Notes: a model not told the origin generated them from the letters alone. DNA of 64,000 bases from an uncultured Muribaculaceae bacterium (GCA_910588245.1 CAJUQP010000013.1:9213-73212), one strand, 5' to 3'; shown: positions 1-8,945, counted from the stretch's first letter. Numbers and translations are program-made.

Positions 1-1562
1 ATCCCTGTGACCTCGAAAAATTCAGGATTGGCTGCATAGAAATCAGCGATGTTGACTTGTTTCAAAGGCTCTTCCGGCTTATATATATTGTTGCCTGAGG
101 AACCGGTTGTAAGATCCTGTTGGGCCGTGGCAACGCCTTTAACACTACTCAGGCGGCGCAGTTCCTGCACAAGTTTCCCACGTCCTTCCCGGGGTATGCG
201 GCTTATATCGGCCATGGCGAGATTGGTGTAGTCATAGCCGGTGTCGATATCGGTGAGATGGTCATACTGGCGTCCCACAATAAGCAGGAGACAGAAAAGG
301 AATGAGGATGCGAAGAACTGCACGGAAAGCAACGCGAGTTTCCAGATCCTTTTGCCATGAGTGTTTTTCCTGAAAGCATTCGTCACGGGAGTGCGGCAAT
401 AGAGCCATGCGGGAATGACGCCGGTTATGGCTAAGATCAGGAGACATATCAGAAGTTCGAGCATCCAAAGTTTTTCCGTTGAGAGCAGATCCTTGGCGCT
501 CACTCCGAGAAGCTGTTCGCATTCCGCAGAAAGAGAGGCTACGATCACTGACGCTATAAGAAGCGATACAAGAAGATAGACCACACCCTCGGTCAGAACC
601 ATACCGAAAATCTGTCGGACTGAAGTGCCGTAGCATTTGCGCACGGCCATCTCCTTGGCACGCCATTGCATCTGCGCCATGACGATGAGGAGATAGTTGA
701 GTGCCGCGCTTGTCAGGATTATGAGCGCGAGGATGGAGAGAATCCAGTTCATAGTCCGGATGTCGGTTTCCTGTATATGTAGGCCGAGGAGTGGCTTGAG
801 TCGGAACTTGAAATTTGTGGCTTCAAGCACTTCGGCTTCGATGTTGTCCTCGAGCATCCTTTGTATAGATGGTTCGATATCTTCCGGTGATGTCCCTTTG
901 GCAAGAATAACATATGACTTGTATCGGTCATTGCCCATCCAGTTCTCGCGGCCGTCGTATGATACACGCGGGAGTGTCGACATGGATATATAAATGACGT
1001 TGCTGAAGGAGGAATTGAGCGGAAAATCCTTATATACTCCGGATATTGTGAAGGCGCGGTCTTCACCGAAATCAACGGAGTATACTTTCATGCCCATGAC
1101 GTCGCCTCCGATTTTCTCGGCGAGTGATTGAGGAATCATGCAGCTCCATTCGGGAGTCAGTGCCTCTGATGCTTTTCCCTGGATGATCTCAGTCTGTATC
1201 ACGTCGAAGAAGCAGCTGTCGGCGAACATAGCCCCGTCAGTCTTCAGTTTGCGTCCGTCGGGAGTCATTATCTTTGTCTCGCCGAGAGTCCATGTGATAC
1301 GCGTGGACTTCTCTACCTGTGGCACATATCTTTTGAGACCGGGTGCTACGGCCCCGGGAGTCTGGGGATATTCCTTGTATTCACCATTATGTTCGAGGCT
1401 CTGCGTGGCGAGGAAGATGCGTTCCGCATCAGGCAGCGATGCATCGAAAGTCTGTTCGAAATAGACCTTGGCCACGATCAACATTCCTATCGCCAGACCG
1501 GTGGATAGGCAGAAGATCTTGATGAGGTTGCGGCGCAGGTCGGATGTAAATGTCTTTATCAT
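1..1562 (-). CDS. ABC transporter permease (MacB/FtsX type), 3' end outside window
   Basis: Inner-membrane permease of a MacAB-like efflux or extrusion ABC system. Translating the minus strand from the ATG at 1562 gives an open frame to the window edge (at least 520 residues). It starts with a short cytoplasmic segment and a membrane helix (LSTGLAIGMLIV), followed by a MacB-like periplasmic domain with FTISGVYKDFP and an FtsX core (ILSILALIILTSAALNYLL, then EMAVRKCYGTSVRQIFGMVL). A second half begins near residue 405, as in the roughly 800-residue Bacteroidota permeases with two MacB/FtsX modules. The start lies 8 bp after the ATPase stop, so the two are co-transcribed. The substrate is unknown. 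The family assignment is firm; antibiotic or peptide export would be a guess. Confidence 0.9.
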   Translation of the reverse strand, partial: MIKTFTSDLRRNLIKIFCLSTGLAIGMLIVAKVYFEQTFDASLPDAERIFLATQSLEHNGEYKEYPQTPGAVAPGLKRYVPQVEKSTRITWTLGETKIMTPDGRKLKTDGAMFADSCFFDVIQTEIIQGKASEALTPEWSCMIPQSLAEKIGGDVMGMKVYSVDFGEDRAFTISGVYKDFPLNSSFSNVIYISMSTLPRVSYDGRENWMGNDRYKSYVILAKGTSPEDIEPSIQRMLEDNIEAEVLEATNFKFRLKPLLGLHIQETDIRTMNWILSILALIILTSAALNYLLIVMAQMQWRAKEMAVRKCYGTSVRQIFGMVLTEGVVYLLVSLLIASVIVASLSAECEQLLGVSAKDLLSTEKLWMLELLICLLILAITGVIPAWLYCRTPVTNAFRKNTHGKRIWKLALLSVQFFASSFLFCLLLIVGRQYDHLTDIDTGYDYTNLAMADISRIPREGRGKLVQELRRLSSVKGVATAQQDLTTGSSGNNIYKPEEPLKQVNIADFYAANPEFFEVTG

Positions 1563-1570
1563 GGCCCGGG

Positions 1571-2254
1571 TCACATTTTATTGTTCAGACTGTCGACGAT
1601 CTGTCCGTCGAAAAGATTGATGATACGGTCGGCATGGGCGGCGTCTTTCTGAGAGTGCGTCACCATTATAATTGTAGCTCCATCTTTATGCAGCTCGTCG
1701 AGCAGGGCCATGACCTCTGCGCCGTTACGGGAGTCGAGGTTTCCGGTAGGCTCGTCGGCAAGGATAAGTCCGGGATTTGAGACCACGGCTCTGGCTATCG
1801 CAACACGCTGCTGCTGACCGCCGGATAGTTGCGAAGGATAGTGGGAGGCGCGGTGGGCTATACCCATCCGGTCGAGAATGGCCGCGACTTTTTTCTCCTT
1901 CTCACTTTTGCCGAGCCCGAGACAATTGAGGGGAAGCATGATGTTGTCTCTGACGTTGAGCATGTCGATCAGGTTGAAGGCCTGGAATATGAAACCTACC
2001 TTCCCTTTCCTGTAGTCGGCGCGTTCGTTCTCTTTGAGCGAGGCCACCTCGCGCCCGTCGAGCAGATAACTCCCGGAAGTAGGGCTGTCGAGGAGTCCGA
2101 GGATGTTGAGGAGCGTAGACTTGCCACAACCGGAAGGCCCCATTATGGCTACGAACTCGCCGTCGTTGATGGTCAGGGATATGTTGTTGAGGGCTACGGT
2201 CTCCACGGAGTCCGTGCGGAACACTTTCTCGAGGTTTTTTATTTCTATGTTCAT
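1571..2254 (-). CDS. ABC transporter ATP-binding protein (MacB/LolD-like)
   Basis: Cytoplasmic ATPase that powers the adjacent permease. At 227 residues it has the usual length of a stand-alone LolD/MacB-type nucleotide-binding subunit. Visible motifs are Walker A GPSGCGKS (residues 39-46), Q-loop FQAFNLI, signature LSGGQQQR (143-150), Walker B LILADEP (163-169) and the switch histidine in MVTHSQ. It sits between the adaptor gene (43 bp upstream) and the permease (8 bp downstream) in a minus-strand operon TolC, adaptor, ATPase, permease. The MacB-like class is read from the motifs and the partner genes. No mutation is seen in any catalytic motif. Confidence 0.95.
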   Translation of the reverse strand: MNIEIKNLEKVFRTDSVETVALNNISLTINDGEFVAIMGPSGCGKSTLLNILGLLDSPTSGSYLLDGREVASLKENERADYRKGKVGFIFQAFNLIDMLNVRDNIMLPLNCLGLGKSEKEKKVAAILDRMGIAHRASHYPSQLSGGQQQRVAIARAVVSNPGLILADEPTGNLDSRNGAEVMALLDELHKDGATIIMVTHSQKDAAHADRIINLFDGQIVDSLNNKM

Positions 2255-2297
2255 GGTGCGTATGAGTTATGTTGTTTTTTGTCTGTTTAGCGTGACG

Positions 2298-3557
2298 TCA
2301 TTTGTCGTCGTTTATGATAATCCTGTCGGCATCGCCATATTGGGAGTAGCTGCTGATGATGATCTTTTCTCCCGGAGCGAGCCCTTCAAGCACTTCGTAG
2401 TACTGAGGGTTCTGACGTCCGATCTTTATGGGGCGTTTCACGGCCGATTTGCCGTCGGGCTCCATCACATAGGCCCATTTGCCGCCGGTGTTCTGGAAGA
2501 AAGAGCCCTTGGGAACGATGACGGCCTTGACCGGATATCCAAGCTGCAGATCTATGCGGAAAGTCTGCCCCACGCGTATATTCTCAGGGAGAACGGAGTC
2601 GAAGATAAGATCGGCCCTGAATTGACCCTCGGCCACTTCAGGATATACTTTCTTGACGCACACGTCATATTTCTTGGAGTTGCGCTGCATCGTTCCCTTC
2701 AGATCCTGGGTGACACGGTCTATGTAATGCTCGTCGATATTCACCACAAGCTTGTAGTTGTCGAGAATGTTTATCTGGCCCACCTGCTGTCCTGCGGGGA
2801 TGTTCTGCCCGAGTTCGGCAGTCAGTGTGCCGAGCTGTCCGGAGTGGGAGGCGCGTATATTGAGGTTGTCGGCGCGCTGGCGTACGAGCTCAAAGTTACG
2901 GCGCATGTTGTCGAGGCTCTCCTTCATCATGCCGATCTGCACGGAGCGGTAAAGGGAGTCCTGATGTATACGTTCGTTGAGCAGTTTTAGTTTCTCCTTG
3001 GCAAGTTCATAGTCTTCCTTGGCCTTGAGGAAGTCTTCGCGCGAGGTGAGATGTTCGTCGTAGAGGGTTTTCTGCTGATTGAATACGCGCTGCAGCCTGT
3101 TGGTCTCGGTTTTGGTAGAGAGAAGGTCCTGGCGTAGCTGCAGGCGTTCCTTCTCCATGGCGATCTCGGTGTCGCGTAGCATGTTCTGGCGCTCGGCGAG
3201 TTGCGACTCGGAGTCGAGTATCTGCTGCTGCAGGTTGGGGTTGCGCAGGGTGATGATTATATCGCCCGCGTTGACATAGGCACCCTCTTCCACAAGTTTT
3301 GATTCCACAATTCCTGTCTCGAGAGCCGATACCTGCACTATGGTTCCTGTCTCAACTTTGCCCGAGAGACGGATAAAGTCGTTGAACTCGCTTTCCACGA
3401 CATCTCCGTAGAGTAGGCCGGCGGAGTCGGCACGGTAGACTGTGGAAGTGGCCCTTGACACTGCCCAGACCACGACTCCTGCGAGCAGAAGGGCAGGTAC
3501 GGCTATGAGGAGCGCCTTTCTGAGGCGTGGATTTTTCTTTTTTATTTCTCGATCCAT
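2298..3557 (-). CDS. Efflux periplasmic adaptor (HlyD/MacA family)
   Basis: Membrane-fusion protein that should bridge the ABC permease and the TolC-type outer-membrane channel. The 419-residue product begins with a short basic cytoplasmic tail (DREIKKKNPRLRKA), followed by one N-terminal membrane anchor at about residues 14-34. A biotinyl-lipoyl-like half-motif (VSALETGIVESKLVEEGAYV) leads into a long alpha-helical hairpin rich in Q, L, E and R (residues 110-230). A second lipoyl half, beta-barrel and membrane-proximal domains follow (GQNIPAGQQVGQINILD, IRVGQTFRIDLQLG). Length and domain order are normal for MacA. It is the second gene of the efflux operon. Confidence 0.93.
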   Translation of the reverse strand: MDREIKKKNPRLRKALLIAVPALLLAGVVVWAVSRATSTVYRADSAGLLYGDVVESEFNDFIRLSGKVETGTIVQVSALETGIVESKLVEEGAYVNAGDIIITLRNPNLQQQILDSESQLAERQNMLRDTEIAMEKERLQLRQDLLSTKTETNRLQRVFNQQKTLYDEHLTSREDFLKAKEDYELAKEKLKLLNERIHQDSLYRSVQIGMMKESLDNMRRNFELVRQRADNLNIRASHSGQLGTLTAELGQNIPAGQQVGQINILDNYKLVVNIDEHYIDRVTQDLKGTMQRNSKKYDVCVKKVYPEVAEGQFRADLIFDSVLPENIRVGQTFRIDLQLGYPVKAVIVPKGSFFQNTGGKWAYVMEPDGKSAVKRPIKIGRQNPQYYEVLEGLAPGEKIIISSYSQYGDADRIIINDDK

Positions 3558-3630
3558 GAAAGAAACTGATTAATTATATTATAAATTACTGATGTCCTGT
3601 TGTGGTATTTGCAATTTTCGTTTAAACACT

Positions 3631-3698
3631 CAATTGATAATTGGAATAAACCATTGATTACAATTGTTAATTATCAATTGCCAATTGCTAATTGATAA
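3631..3698. repeat. AATTG-rich inverted repeats between TolC and adaptor genes
   Basis: The 130-bp gap between the TolC stop and the adaptor start carries overlapping inverted repeats. CAATTGATAAT at 3631-3641 is the exact complement of ATTATCAATTG at 3670-3680, and TTATCAATT at 3671-3679 pairs with AATTGATAA at 3690-3698. Transcribed from the minus strand, these could fold as alternative hairpins and adjust the ratio of channel to adaptor expression. There is no U-run typical of a terminator. Function is inferred only. Confidence 0.55.
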
Positions 3699-4992
3699 AC
3701 GGTATGCCGTTGTAGTAGTCGAGTATCAGACGGTTGATGGCCACCTGGATCCGTTTCCCCTCGAGGTTGGCTCGGGCTACGGAGAGCTTGGCGCTTGCGG
3801 TATATAGGTCGATGGCTGATGCGTCGCCAAGTTCGTATCGTCGGTTTGTGGCGTTGAAGGCAATTCTTTCCGCCTCCATACGTCGGGCGGCCGATTGCCA
3901 TTCTTCGGAAGCCGAGGTATAGTCGAGGGCGGCTTCAGCCGACAGCCGCTCAATGCGCAGCCGTGTCTGCTCCAGACGCTCTCGGCTCTGTCGCAACTCT
4001 ATGCGCGCTTTTTTGAGCCTGTTTATCGTGGAGAGTCCGGTGAATACCGGCAGAGAAAAGGAGACCCCGAGATACTGTCCCATGTTGTCATGCCATTGCT
4101 TTGAGAAAGCCGGTGTGCGCACATCAGATCCCATAAGCTTGAAATAGGATGTCGATATCCCTGCATTGAATGATATTGTAGGGGAGAAGGCTCCTTTGGC
4201 GGCGCGTAGATTGTAAAGGCTCTCTTTTTCTGCGAAAGAGGCCTCGAGAATCTCCGGATGGATGAAGGCTGCGCTGTCTGTCGTTGTCACTGCCGTTGGC
4301 GACGCGCCTGCGTCAGAAAGGTCGAGAGGTGAGTCGTCAGGTTGCATGCCCATCTCCCCGCGAAGTTGAAGATAAGCCTTTCGGAGAAGGTTCTTCTGGT
4401 TTGTGAGTTCATATTCGTCTGATGCCACGAGAGCCTTGATGTCGGCAACTTCGGCCTGACTTTTTGTGCCTGTGTCCACTCCGCGCTCTGTGGCGTACAG
4501 GGTGCTGAGGTCGCGCTTCAGGTTCTCCTCCATCTGCGCCACCATGGCCTTGCAATATGACACGTTGAAGAACGCGCGTATCACGGCCAGGGAGATCTCG
4601 TCTTCACGAGCTTTGGCAGCGTTCTCGAGGCGTTTCACCTCCATGCCTGCCGCCTTGATGTTGTTGATCCTTACCAGTCCGTCGAACACCGGGAGCGACA
4701 TGCTCAGGCCGAACCCGGAGGATAGGGTCTGACGGTGGTCATAGGTGTTGGTCTCCGGGTCGATGTTTCGCCCGAAACTCATGTTGCCGTTCATGCTGAG
4801 CTGCACGTATGGCATCACGTCGGAGAGGGCCATGCCCCGGTTCGCGCGTCCTTTATCTGTCTCCAGACGGCTTATGCGGTTGTCGTGGGCGTGTTCGCGG
4901 GCATACACGAGACAGTCGCGGAGAGTCATCTGCGGAGATGCGGCGGTCCATGCTGAAAACGCTGTGAGAAGTATGGTGAATACTCTTTTCAT
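3688..4992 (-). CDS. TolC family outer-membrane efflux protein
   Basis: Outer-membrane channel of the tripartite exporter. The 434-residue product has an N-terminal signal (MKRVFTILLTAFSAWTAASP) followed by two homologous halves of coiled-coil helices. The repeat is visible in MTLRDCLVYAREHAHDN with the later helix ISLAVIRAFFNVSYCKAMV, and in the second copy LDYTSASEEWQSAARRMEAE with SAIDLYTASAKLSVARANLE. Length is typical of Bacteroidota OEP proteins. It is the first gene of the efflux operon, directly downstream of the promoter at 5021-5052, and is divergent from the response regulator gene. Confidence 0.93.
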   Translation of the reverse strand: MKRVFTILLTAFSAWTAASPQMTLRDCLVYAREHAHDNRISRLETDKGRANRGMALSDVMPYVQLSMNGNMSFGRNIDPETNTYDHRQTLSSGFGLSMSLPVFDGLVRINNIKAAGMEVKRLENAAKAREDEISLAVIRAFFNVSYCKAMVAQMEENLKRDLSTLYATERGVDTGTKSQAEVADIKALVASDEYELTNQKNLLRKAYLQLRGEMGMQPDDSPLDLSDAGASPTAVTTTDSAAFIHPEILEASFAEKESLYNLRAAKGAFSPTISFNAGISTSYFKLMGSDVRTPAFSKQWHDNMGQYLGVSFSLPVFTGLSTINRLKKARIELRQSRERLEQTRLRIERLSAEAALDYTSASEEWQSAARRMEAERIAFNATNRRYELGDASAIDLYTASAKLSVARANLEGKRIQVAINRLILDYYNGIPFIN

Positions 4993-5020
4993 GTTCTTTT
5001 TTTGTGTGAGATTTACGGTG

Positions 5021-5052
5021 CAAAATTATTAAGTGGATCCTCCCGGGGCAAA
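5021..5052 (-). promoter_or_regulatory. Bacteroidota promoter for the efflux operon
   Basis: On the minus strand a TTTG -33 element (5049-5052) is separated by exactly 20 bp from a TAATTTTG -7 element (5021-5028), matching the Bacteroidota sigma-ABfr consensus TTTG, 19-21 bp, TAnnTTTG. It lies 29 bp upstream of the TolC start codon. An inverted repeat (5086-5108) is a little further upstream, well placed for an activator site. Confidence 0.75.
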
Positions 5053-5085
5053 GGAAAAGCGGCTAAAAGGTGTTTTAGGGTGTGA

Positions 5086-5108
5086 GATTGTCAAAAAATT
5101 AGACAATC
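5086..5108. promoter_or_regulatory. Inverted-repeat operator candidate between divergent operons
   Basis: GATTGTC (5086-5092), a 9-bp A/T spacer and GACAATC (5102-5108) form a perfect 7-bp inverted repeat. The half-site spacing (16 bp centre to centre) fits a dimeric helix-turn-helix regulator. It is 34 bp upstream of the efflux -33 element and 57 bp upstream of the regulator -7 element, so the adjacent Fis-type response regulator is the natural ligand. Binding is inferred. Confidence 0.55.
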
Positions 5109-5164
5109 AGCGGCCCAGGGCATCTTTTTCCCACATATAATAAGGTGCTTTCGATAATTAGTCT

Positions 5165-5172
5165 TAACTTTG
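5165..5172 (+). promoter_or_regulatory. -7 element of the response regulator gene, near-leaderless
   Basis: TAACTTTG matches the Bacteroidota -7 consensus TAnnTTTG and ends only 3 bp before the ATG at 5176. Transcription from it would give an mRNA with almost no 5' leader. No clear TTTG -33 is visible 20 bp upstream, so it may depend on an activator or be weak. Confidence 0.45.
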
Positions 5173-5175
5173 GGT

Positions 5176-5766
5176 ATGAAAATACTGATAATCGATGACA
5201 ACCAGTCAGTGCTACGTACCCTGAAACTTGTGCTGGCTCCCGAGTTCGGCCAGGTCGTGGCTATGAACAATCCGAAAGTGATACCGGCGCTTCTGGCAGC
5301 CGGCGATATCGATGCTGTCTTGCTCGACATGAATTTCGACACGGCCTCGCTCGACGGAAGCGACGGCCTTTTCTGGCTCGCCCGGATAAAGGAGCTGCCT
5401 GATCCTCCCGCAGTAGTCATGATCACGGCTTTCGGCGACGTTCCGCTTGCAGTGGAGGCCATGAAGCATGGTGCCGAGGATTTCATCACAAAGCCATGGG
5501 ACAATGCCCAGCTTATAGCCACCCTCAGAAAAGCCATAGATAAAAATCGCGAGGAAATGGGACGCCGAAGCACTCTCGATAAGGCAGAGCGCATAGTTCG
5601 TCGAGAGAAAGACGAGAGCCGTATGACGCTCGACGAGCTTAAGATGAACCATATCAAAAGGATTGTCGACCAATGTGGCGGCAATCTCTCGCAGGCATCG
5701 GCATTGCTCGGCATCAACAGGCAGACTTTATATAACCAACTCGGGAAAATGAAATGGGAAGGCTGA
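5176..5766 (+). CDS. Response regulator, receiver plus Fis-type HTH, no AAA+ domain
   Basis: DNA-binding response regulator of the divergent two-component system. The receiver domain (residues 1-115) has the acidic pair IIDD (6-9), phospho-acceptor Asp51 in VLLDMNFD, Thr84 in MITAFGD and Lys106 in FITKPW. A short charged linker leads straight to a C-terminal Fis-type helix-turn-helix (NLSQASALLGINRQTLYNQL). NtrC-class regulators next to such efflux operons usually have a central sigma-54 AAA+ ATPase and about 440 residues. Here it is absent (196 residues), giving a RegA/PrrA-like layout. The ATG at 5176 is preferred over the TTG at 5170. The 3' end overlaps the kinase gene by 13 bp. Confidence 0.92.
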   Translation: MKILIIDDNQSVLRTLKLVLAPEFGQVVAMNNPKVIPALLAAGDIDAVLLDMNFDTASLDGSDGLFWLARIKELPDPPAVVMITAFGDVPLAVEAMKHGAEDFITKPWDNAQLIATLRKAIDKNREEMGRRSTLDKAERIVRREKDESRMTLDELKMNHIKRIVDQCGGNLSQASALLGINRQTLYNQLGKMKWEG

Positions 5767-6728
5767 GAGTTAACCTTATCCTCTGTCTTGTGCTGATAGC
5801 GGTGTCGGCGGCGTTCTCTGCTTTTGCCATATTCCGCAGTCTTTCGGTGTGGCAGATCGCTGTCGGTGTCACTACGCTTTTTCTGGCGTGCACCGGGGCT
5901 TACCGTCTTGCATTGGCAACGTTGCGGCAGACCGCAACGTTTGTAAAATCTATCGAGATGGAGGATTTCACGGTCAGGTTTCCTATGGTGGCCGACAAGG
6001 CATTGAATGAGATTCATGTCTCAATGAACAGGATCATCGCTCTACATAAGGAAAGAACCAATGCACTTGAGACGCGCAAACTGTATTATGACCGGATATT
6101 GCGCATCATGACTCATGAATTGCGCAACGGAATCACCCCCATAGTCTCGCTATCTGAAGATATGGAGATTCATCCTCAGCGTTATGCCGGAGATAATCTC
6201 ACGGAGGCTATCAGCGTCATTGCCGACGAGAGCCGGAGCATAAAGCGCTTCCTTGATTCTTATTATGAACTCACGCATCTTCCTAAGCCGGAGATCCGTC
6301 CCGTAGATGCGGTGGAATTCTTCTCCAGGATGCGGAAATCATTCTGTATGGAGGCTGAGGAGAGGGGAGTGAAGCTTGATTTCTCCGTGGCAAGGGAGAT
6401 GCGGATGCCTGTCGACCCTGACATGATGCGGCGAGTAGTGTCTAATCTTATATCCAACGCTCTCAACGCGGTGGAAGGGGGGAAGGATCCAAGGATCACG
6501 GTCACGGCCTCGATGCCGGGCGGACGCCTGTTCATCACCATTTCCGATAATGGCTGCGGCATCTCCCCGCGGGTGATGGAGAATCTGTTTCAACCCTTTT
6601 TTACCACACGTCCCGACGGTAACGGGATCGGGCTCTGCCTGAGCCGGCAGATAGTGAGGCTTCATGGCGGCGATATCGACGTAAGTTCTACGGAGGGACA
6701 TGGCACCACTTTCCGCATTACTTTGTGA
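5754..6728 (+). CDS. Membrane sensor histidine kinase
   Basis: Sensor kinase partner of the preceding regulator, with which it overlaps by 13 bp. The N-terminus has two membrane helices (about residues 6-27 and 33-52) with almost no periplasmic loop, so the signal is probably sensed in the membrane. A HAMP-like linker leads to the dimerisation helix with phospho-acceptor His121 (MTHELRNG). The ATPase domain has the N box NLISNALNAVEGG, G1 DNGCGIS, F box FFTTRP and G2 GNGIGL. At 324 residues it is compact. It likely controls the divergent efflux operon, as inferred from the layout. Confidence 0.93.
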   Translation: MGRLRVNLILCLVLIAVSAAFSAFAIFRSLSVWQIAVGVTTLFLACTGAYRLALATLRQTATFVKSIEMEDFTVRFPMVADKALNEIHVSMNRIIALHKERTNALETRKLYYDRILRIMTHELRNGITPIVSLSEDMEIHPQRYAGDNLTEAISVIADESRSIKRFLDSYYELTHLPKPEIRPVDAVEFFSRMRKSFCMEAEERGVKLDFSVAREMRMPVDPDMMRRVVSNLISNALNAVEGGKDPRITVTASMPGGRLFITISDNGCGISPRVMENLFQPFFTTRPDGNGIGLCLSRQIVRLHGGDIDVSSTEGHGTTFRITL

Positions 6729-6853
6729 AGCTGAAAAGGTGGTGAAATGTCACAAAACACATTCTGCCTTGTAACTTCCGGACGAAAAATGCCAATATGT
6801 ATATGATATTCGGAGAGAAAACCTTACCTTTGCATAAAGTTAACCTAATAAAA

Positions 6854-8479
6854 ATGACAAGAAATTCTTTCAGAAACGCGGCTTGCAAGGCCATGGCCGC
6901 GTGTATCGCGCTTTCGGCCTGTCTGCCGGCCATGGCCCAGAATCCCTATCTTCCACTTTGGGAATATATTCCCGATGGCGAGCCATACGTGTTTGAGGAT
7001 CCCGACAAACCGGGACATCAGCGTGTGTATATCTACGGATCGCACGATTCCCGCAAGACGGAATACTGCGGTCTGGAGCAGGTGGTTTGGTCTGCTCCGG
7101 TCGACAATCTCACTGACTGGCGCTACGACGGGATTATTTTCCGCTCGGCTACCAACCGCGACGGTCAACTACTGCATCCTGACGGATCCGGCGATGTGCT
7201 TTTCGCTCCGGATGTGACGGAAGTGGTCGATAAGGAGGGTCGTAAGACCTATTATCTATATCCCAACAACCAGGCCGGCGGACGTCAGGGGATGGTGGCT
7301 AAGAGCGCGCGTCCTGACGGACCTTTCGAGGTGTGCAACTGGAGCAGGACAAATCCTGATGAGACTGAAGGTGTGCTCCGCTTTGATCCGGCTGTTTTCG
7401 TGGATGACGACGGGAAGGTGTATGGCTACTGGGGTTTCGAGACCTCATATGCTGCTGAGCTTGATCCGTCGACAATGGCTACTGTTAAACCGGGTACTGA
7501 GATTGTGGAATACATGGTGCCGGGGCGGTATCAGGACAATAAGTATAAGTTTTTTGAGGCTTCCTCCATTCGTAAGATCAAAGACAAATACGTATTCATC
7601 TACAGCCGTTTCACTGCGGATGGCGAGTTCGGGCTGCCGACGTCCAACAATACTTTGGCCTACGCCTATAGCGACAATCCGCTCGGTCCCTATACCTATG
7701 GCGGAACAATCATTGACGGACGCGCACGTGGAAAGGATGAGAATGGCAATGTGATACCGACCGCTTATCCGGGTGGCAACACTCATGGCAGCATATGCGA
7801 AATCGACGGGAAGTGGTGGGTATTCTACCACCGTCATACCGGTACAACGGAATATGCCCGTCAGGCCATGGTGGCTCCGATAGAGGTGAAAGTTGAGGAG
7901 GGGCCTGGAGGAAAAGTATACATATCGGAGGGAGAATATAATTCGGAAGGTTTCTCGACCGGCGGCCTTGATCCCCGTGCAAAGATTCCGGCTGGGATAG
8001 CATGTTATTTCGTTGGTCCGGAAATAGCGACTTCCTCATTTCCCAACTTTAATTTTTCGGGATCCTATGTGAAATCGACATATTTCAATCCTGAGTCGTA
8101 TGAGGGCCCGTTCAATCAGAAGATTCCGTTTGATCCCGTTGTCAACAATACTTCCGGTTCTACAGTGGGCTACAAATATCTTGACTTTTCCAAGCTTTCC
8201 TGCGACCAACCTGTAGAGTTCATCTGCCATGTGGTTCCGGAAGGAACTGAGGGCAAGATCACACTCCTTCTCGGGAGTCCCTACAAGAGTCAGGGTGCCA
8301 AAGAGATCGGCAGTTTCACGATAGACGCCGACATGCCCCGCGAAATGACTGAGATACGCACCGGAGTGAAGGGCCTCACCGGAGTGAAAGGGAAGCAGCC
8401 TCTGTATCTCCTCTTTGAATCGCCTGTAAAAGGGAAGTCGATCTGCGAGCTCCACGACTTCCGCTTTGTCCAGAAATAA
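6854..8479 (+). CDS. Secreted glycoside hydrolase family 43-type enzyme
   Basis: Five-bladed beta-propeller hydrolase acting on arabinose- or xylose-containing glycans. The ATG at 6854 gives a good signal peptide (RNSFRNAACKAMAACIALSA, then AMAQ). An upstream in-frame ATG at 6797 would put 19 residues before it and lies upstream of the TACCTTTG -7 element (6825-6832), so it is rejected. GH43-like motifs follow: a blade-1 acidic region (PYVFEDPD, YIYGSHD), LFAPDVTEV with YYLYPNN, DPAVFVDDDGKVYGYWGF, a Glu in FFEASSIRK, and GGNTHGSICEIDGKWWVFYHR. A C-terminal beta-sandwich of about 170 residues lacks a recognisable binding motif. Substrate is undetermined. Confidence 0.85.
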   Translation: MTRNSFRNAACKAMAACIALSACLPAMAQNPYLPLWEYIPDGEPYVFEDPDKPGHQRVYIYGSHDSRKTEYCGLEQVVWSAPVDNLTDWRYDGIIFRSATNRDGQLLHPDGSGDVLFAPDVTEVVDKEGRKTYYLYPNNQAGGRQGMVAKSARPDGPFEVCNWSRTNPDETEGVLRFDPAVFVDDDGKVYGYWGFETSYAAELDPSTMATVKPGTEIVEYMVPGRYQDNKYKFFEASSIRKIKDKYVFIYSRFTADGEFGLPTSNNTLAYAYSDNPLGPYTYGGTIIDGRARGKDENGNVIPTAYPGGNTHGSICEIDGKWWVFYHRHTGTTEYARQAMVAPIEVKVEEGPGGKVYISEGEYNSEGFSTGGLDPRAKIPAGIACYFVGPEIATSSFPNFNFSGSYVKSTYFNPESYEGPFNQKIPFDPVVNNTSGSTVGYKYLDFSKLSCDQPVEFICHVVPEGTEGKITLLLGSPYKSQGAKEIGSFTIDADMPREMTEIRTGVKGLTGVKGKQPLYLLFESPVKGKSICELHDFRFVQK

Positions 8480-8514
8480 TCCGGATCCTTCCAAGGCAAT
8501 ATAAATTCCATCAA

Positions 8515-8552
8515 AAAAATCGCAATTGACCCGAAAGTCAGTTGCGATTTTT
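8515..8552 (+). terminator. Rho-independent terminator after GH43
   Basis: AAAAATCGCAA and TTGCGATTTTT form an 11-bp stem around a loop with its own short inner pairing, ending in a T-run. It lies 35 bp after the GH43 stop codon. The flanking A- and T-runs make it potentially active in both directions. Confidence 0.75.
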
Positions 8553-8945
8553 GTATTGTTCTTCCGTCTTCATATGATAGACCCCATCGGAAGGCGATGC
8601 CAGTAAGCTCGGGACAACTAAAAATTGAGGACAACCACTAAGTGATTGCCCTCATTATCGGGAATTAGGCTCTTATCCAAGTAATACTAAATAACTATCT
8701 AATATGCAGAGTTATATATTTAGAATATGGAATTATAAGAAACAAATAAGGAACATAACTGAATTTTATTTGTAAGTGGGATTTTGCGCAAGTTCAGCAA
8801 GGCGTTTTTCTAAACATCTACTTGTCTTTCATCAAACTTGACTGACGTGTCGGCATAAAACTCTGAGAAAATTTAATTTCGTTTTTTTACATCTGTGTAA
8901 AACATTTTTCGTAACTTTGCGTTGTAATTACAAACACAAAGAATC
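8553..8945. other. Non-coding stretch with promoter for the TA pair
   Basis: I see no convincing gene here. The sequence is A/T-rich and carries a TAACTTTG -7 element at 8912-8919, 27 bp before the start of the toxin-like gene. No clear -33 element or long inverted repeat was seen. It separates the glycan-hydrolase region from the accessory genes that follow. Confidence 0.5.

Noticed and set aside
4993..5175. Sigma-54 promoter (GG-N10-GC) for the efflux operon
   Set aside because: No convincing -24/-12 pair was found, the regulator lacks a sigma-54 ATPase, and a full sigma-ABfr promoter is present.
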